Assembly (NCBI GenBank): GCA_009776995.1
Contig: WRMR01000013.1
Coordinates: 1-24,583 of the forward strand
From: Planctomycetaceae bacterium
Lineage (GTDB): Bacteria; Planctomycetota; Planctomycetia; Pirellulales; Thermoguttaceae
Reading direction: 5' to 3'
DNA length: 24,583 nt
In this document: in pieces, positions 23,807 through 24,583 of the stretch
How positions within the stretch are numbered: position 1 is the first letter of the stretch
Layout: every line of letters begins with the position of its first letter
The notes under the pieces: generated by a model
What the model was told of the DNA's origin: nothing
Database searches by the model: none
What the model saw: the letters and a program-made list of their open reading frames with translations, nothing else
Position numbers and translations under genes: made by a program

Positions 23807-24583
23807 ATGCCGCGCACCTTACTCGAACACCGAAAGTCACAACGCCTTATCGACCTGCTCGAACTGGGTGGGGCAACCGGGGTGTATTTTGTCGGCGGTT
23901 CTGTGCGCGATCATTTTCTCGGTCAGCCGAACATCAAGGACATCGACATCGAGGTCTTTGGCCTCAACTACGATGCGATGGTCAAGATTCTCTCGCCGCA
24001 TTTTCGCGTCAACCTGGTTGGGCGGAGTTTCGGCACACTCAAGGTTGACCAGCAAATCGACGTGAGCATTCCGCGCCGCGAGTCGAAGATGGGAATCGGT
24101 CACAAGGGTTTTCGTGTTGATTCCGACCCGGACATGACCTTTGCCGAAGCGGCCCAACGTCGCGATTTTACGATCAACGCGATTGGCATGAAACGCGACG
24201 GTACGGTCGTTGATCCCTATCACGGCGTCGATGACATCCGGCGCAAGACTCTCCGGGCAACCAGTGACGCCTTCGGCGAAGACCCGTTGCGTGTGTTGCG
24301 CGGAATGCAATTCGCGGCACGATTCGGCTTCCAGCTTCACCCGGAAACCACCATAATATGTCGCAGTCTGCGCGACGAATTTGTAGCACTTTCGCCGGAG
24401 CGTGTTTGGGGCGAGTGGGAGAAATGGGCGAAAAAATCGCAATTTCCTTCACTGGGATTGCGTGTTCTGGAAACGACCAGCTGGCTTGACTGCTTCCCGG
24501 AACTGACCGCGTTGCGAGGAACGCCGCAACATCCGCTCTTGCATCGCGAAGGCGACGTTTTCGAACATGTCACCGCCGTGGTT
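23807..24583 (+). CDS. tRNA nucleotidyltransferase / poly(A) polymerase family, N-terminal part (runs off the right edge)
   Basis: The first 259 codons of a class II nucleotidyltransferase that adds CCA to tRNA 3' ends or polyadenylates RNA. It shows the nucleotide-binding start VYFVGGSVRDHFLG (26-39), the metal-binding DxD as KDIDIEVFG, and QRRDFTINAIG. It also has EDPLRVLRGMQFAARFGF, and a downstream HD-type region beginning FPELTALRGTPQHP and LHREGDVFEHV. The HD segment is typical of CCA-adding enzymes with a phosphohydrolase domain, so that role is preferred over poly(A) polymerase. The ATG at 23807 is the first fitting start; its ribosome site is weak. It is 247 bases downstream of the RNA terminator. 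Confidence 0.9.
   Translation, partial: MPRTLLEHRKSQRLIDLLELGGATGVYFVGGSVRDHFLGQPNIKDIDIEVFGLNYDAMVKILSPHFRVNLVGRSFGTLKVDQQIDVSIPRRESKMGIGHKGFRVDSDPDMTFAEAAQRRDFTINAIGMKRDGTVVDPYHGVDDIRRKTLRATSDAFGEDPLRVLRGMQFAARFGFQLHPETTIICRSLRDEFVALSPERVWGEWEKWAKKSQFPSLGLRVLETTSWLDCFPELTALRGTPQHPLLHREGDVFEHVTAVV

Noticed and set aside
1..24583. CRISPR array or prophage
   Set aside because: No regularly spaced direct repeats, cas motifs, integrase or phage structural genes were seen.

Overview
The window looks like a chromosomal segment of a planctomycete (Planctomycetota, probably a Pirellulales-type lineage of moderate GC). The evidence is a set of protein families expanded or restricted in that phylum: ThuA-like and Gfo/Idh/MocA proteins with twin-arginine signals, a PmoA/DUF6807 protein, an Lgt with an inserted PDZ domain, a PEP-CTERM tail, and three uncharacterised proteins that resemble planctomycete conserved families. 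Identifications come from reading translated sequence and recalled family motifs; no search was run.

Left part (1-4337): the N-terminal half of a 6-phosphofructokinase leaves the window on the minus strand. A hairpin-rich spacer follows, then a secreted ThuA-like protein and two plus-strand genes of unknown role: a planctomycete-conserved 264-aa protein and a 511-aa protein resembling the N-terminal domain of GTPase-associated (GAP1-type) proteins. Region 4338-4850 is a scar holding a PEP-CTERM tail, an inverted 'GCAGAG' repeat and an IS5-like transposase fragment. A tRNA-Leu(CAG) gene with its own terminator follows.

Middle part (5460-14975): a secreted alpha/beta-hydrolase whose expected nucleophile position is Asp, then galE and an apgM-type phosphoglycerate mutase or homoserine kinase. 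A stretch of about 0.9 kb holds a probable transposase remnant. A minus-strand sulfate importer locus follows, transcribed sbp-cysT-cysW. It has a clear promoter with a palindrome over the -10 box, a 186-bp inverted-repeat element between sbp and cysT, and no cysA. The divergent neighbour is the PDZ-containing lgt.

Right part (15039-22910) is entirely minus strand: a small planctomycete protein, a stand-alone receiver, a probable tandem GNAT protein, a DUF6485/membrane-protein pair, a STAS/anti-sigma-kinase pair, a MoxR ATPase, and two proteins typical of planctomycete carbohydrate metabolism (PmoA-like, Gfo/Idh/MocA) with a second inverted-repeat element between them. At the right edge, the start of a CCA-adding/poly(A) polymerase gene is preceded by what looks like an independent, unassigned structured RNA with a -10 box, several hairpins and a strong intrinsic terminator (about 23397-23559). 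This RNA and the inverted-repeat elements are the best candidates for something undescribed.
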